Assembly: GCA_036274195.1 (NCBI GenBank)
Contig: DASUGD010000031.1
Location: 1 to 64,000 of the forward strand
Direction: 5' to 3'
DNA length: 64,000 nucleotides
Source: JAJKIV01 sp036274195
GTDB lineage: Bacteria > Gemmatimonadota > Gemmatimonadetes > Gemmatimonadales > Gemmatimonadaceae
Shown here piece by piece: positions 63,939 through 64,000 of the stretch. Both the position numbers and the translations under genes were made by a program. Under the pieces are notes generated by a model. The model made no database searches, was not told the DNA's origin, and saw only the letters and a program-made list of their open reading frames with translations. Within the stretch, counting starts at the first letter, position 1; each line of letters begins with the position of its first letter.

Positions 63939-64000
63939 TCAGTACTCGGGAATGTCCGCGTCCACCTCGCGGGACCAGCGGAGGATTCCGCCGCTGACAC
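63939..64000 (-). CDS. C-terminus of a rhodanese-domain (sulfurtransferase) protein, partial
   Basis: The last 19 residues are visible, VSGGILRWSREVDADIPEY followed by TGA. The pattern GGI-x-x-W-x-x-x-[VI]-D-x-x-[LIV]-P-x-Y is the C-terminal end of rhodanese domains, often fused to MoeB/ThiF-like activating enzymes. The rest lies beyond the window. Confidence 0.55.
   Translation of the reverse strand, partial: VSGGILRWSREVDADIPEY

Overview
This is a GC-rich bacterial window (roughly two-thirds G+C by eye) that is almost wholly coding. It is dominated by one very large exopolysaccharide/capsule locus. The mix of lipoproteins with Big_2 (bacterial Ig-like) repeats, a Wzx/Wza/Wzc-type export system, a sigma-54 regulator and recurrent CGTTAGGC octamers fits a Gram-negative soil or sediment bacterium. 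Gemmatimonadota is my best guess, but it is an inference and not proven here.

Layout. 1-142 is a cyclic-di-GMP-I (GEMM-I) riboswitch feeding a Big_2/beta-helix lipoprotein (142-2418). 2490-15673 holds a UDP-GlcNAc 2-epimerase, glycosyltransferases (GTs), AsnB, a heparinase II/III-like protein, a fused bi-domain oxidoreductase and a second beta-helix lipoprotein. 15908-26626 is a co-directional run: O-antigen ligase/polymerase, three tandem GT2 paralogues, two GT4, a polysaccharide deacetylase, another GT2 and two methyltransferases, many joined by ATGA/GTGA overlaps. 26664-33320 is a compact RiPP locus that I read as a lasso-peptide cluster: nucleotidyltransferase, asparagine-synthetase-like cyclase, 36-residue precursor, HPr-kinase-like protein and an ABC-2 transporter. 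33350-38969 (minus) carries an amidohydrolase lipoprotein, a Wzx flippase and a GT2-GT10 fusion. 39319-49027 holds a GDP-mannose-3,5-epimerase-like SDR, two GT4, and RfbF/RfbG/SDR/RfbH for a CDP-3,6-dideoxyhexose, followed by two Gfo/Idh/MocA oxidoreductases. 49431-60014 contains a secreted lipoprotein, a ferric-reductase-like membrane protein, the initiating sugar-phosphate transferase, Wza-like export protein, a degenerate GGDEF response regulator, the Wzc-like tyrosine kinase, and a sigma-54 response regulator with its histidine kinase. 60165-64000 returns to other functions: Tat-type class V aminotransferase, citrate synthase, MutY and the C-terminus of a rhodanese-domain protein.

How it fits together. 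Nucleotide sugars are made by WecB, the GME-like enzyme and RfbFGH. A monotopic phosphoglycosyltransferase starts the repeat unit, about a dozen GTs extend it, Wzx flips it, the O-antigen ligase/polymerase family protein polymerises it, and Wza/Wzc export it. Regulation seems to involve c-di-GMP (riboswitch, degenerate GGDEF protein) and sigma-54 (NtrC-type regulator plus several possible -24/-12 sites). The most exciting element is the lasso cluster, whose predicted 18-residue core ends in Ser next to a HPr-kinase homologue and which lacks recognisable B1/B2 genes. The second is the strong over-representation of the octamer CGTTAGGC/GCCTAACG across all parts of the window.
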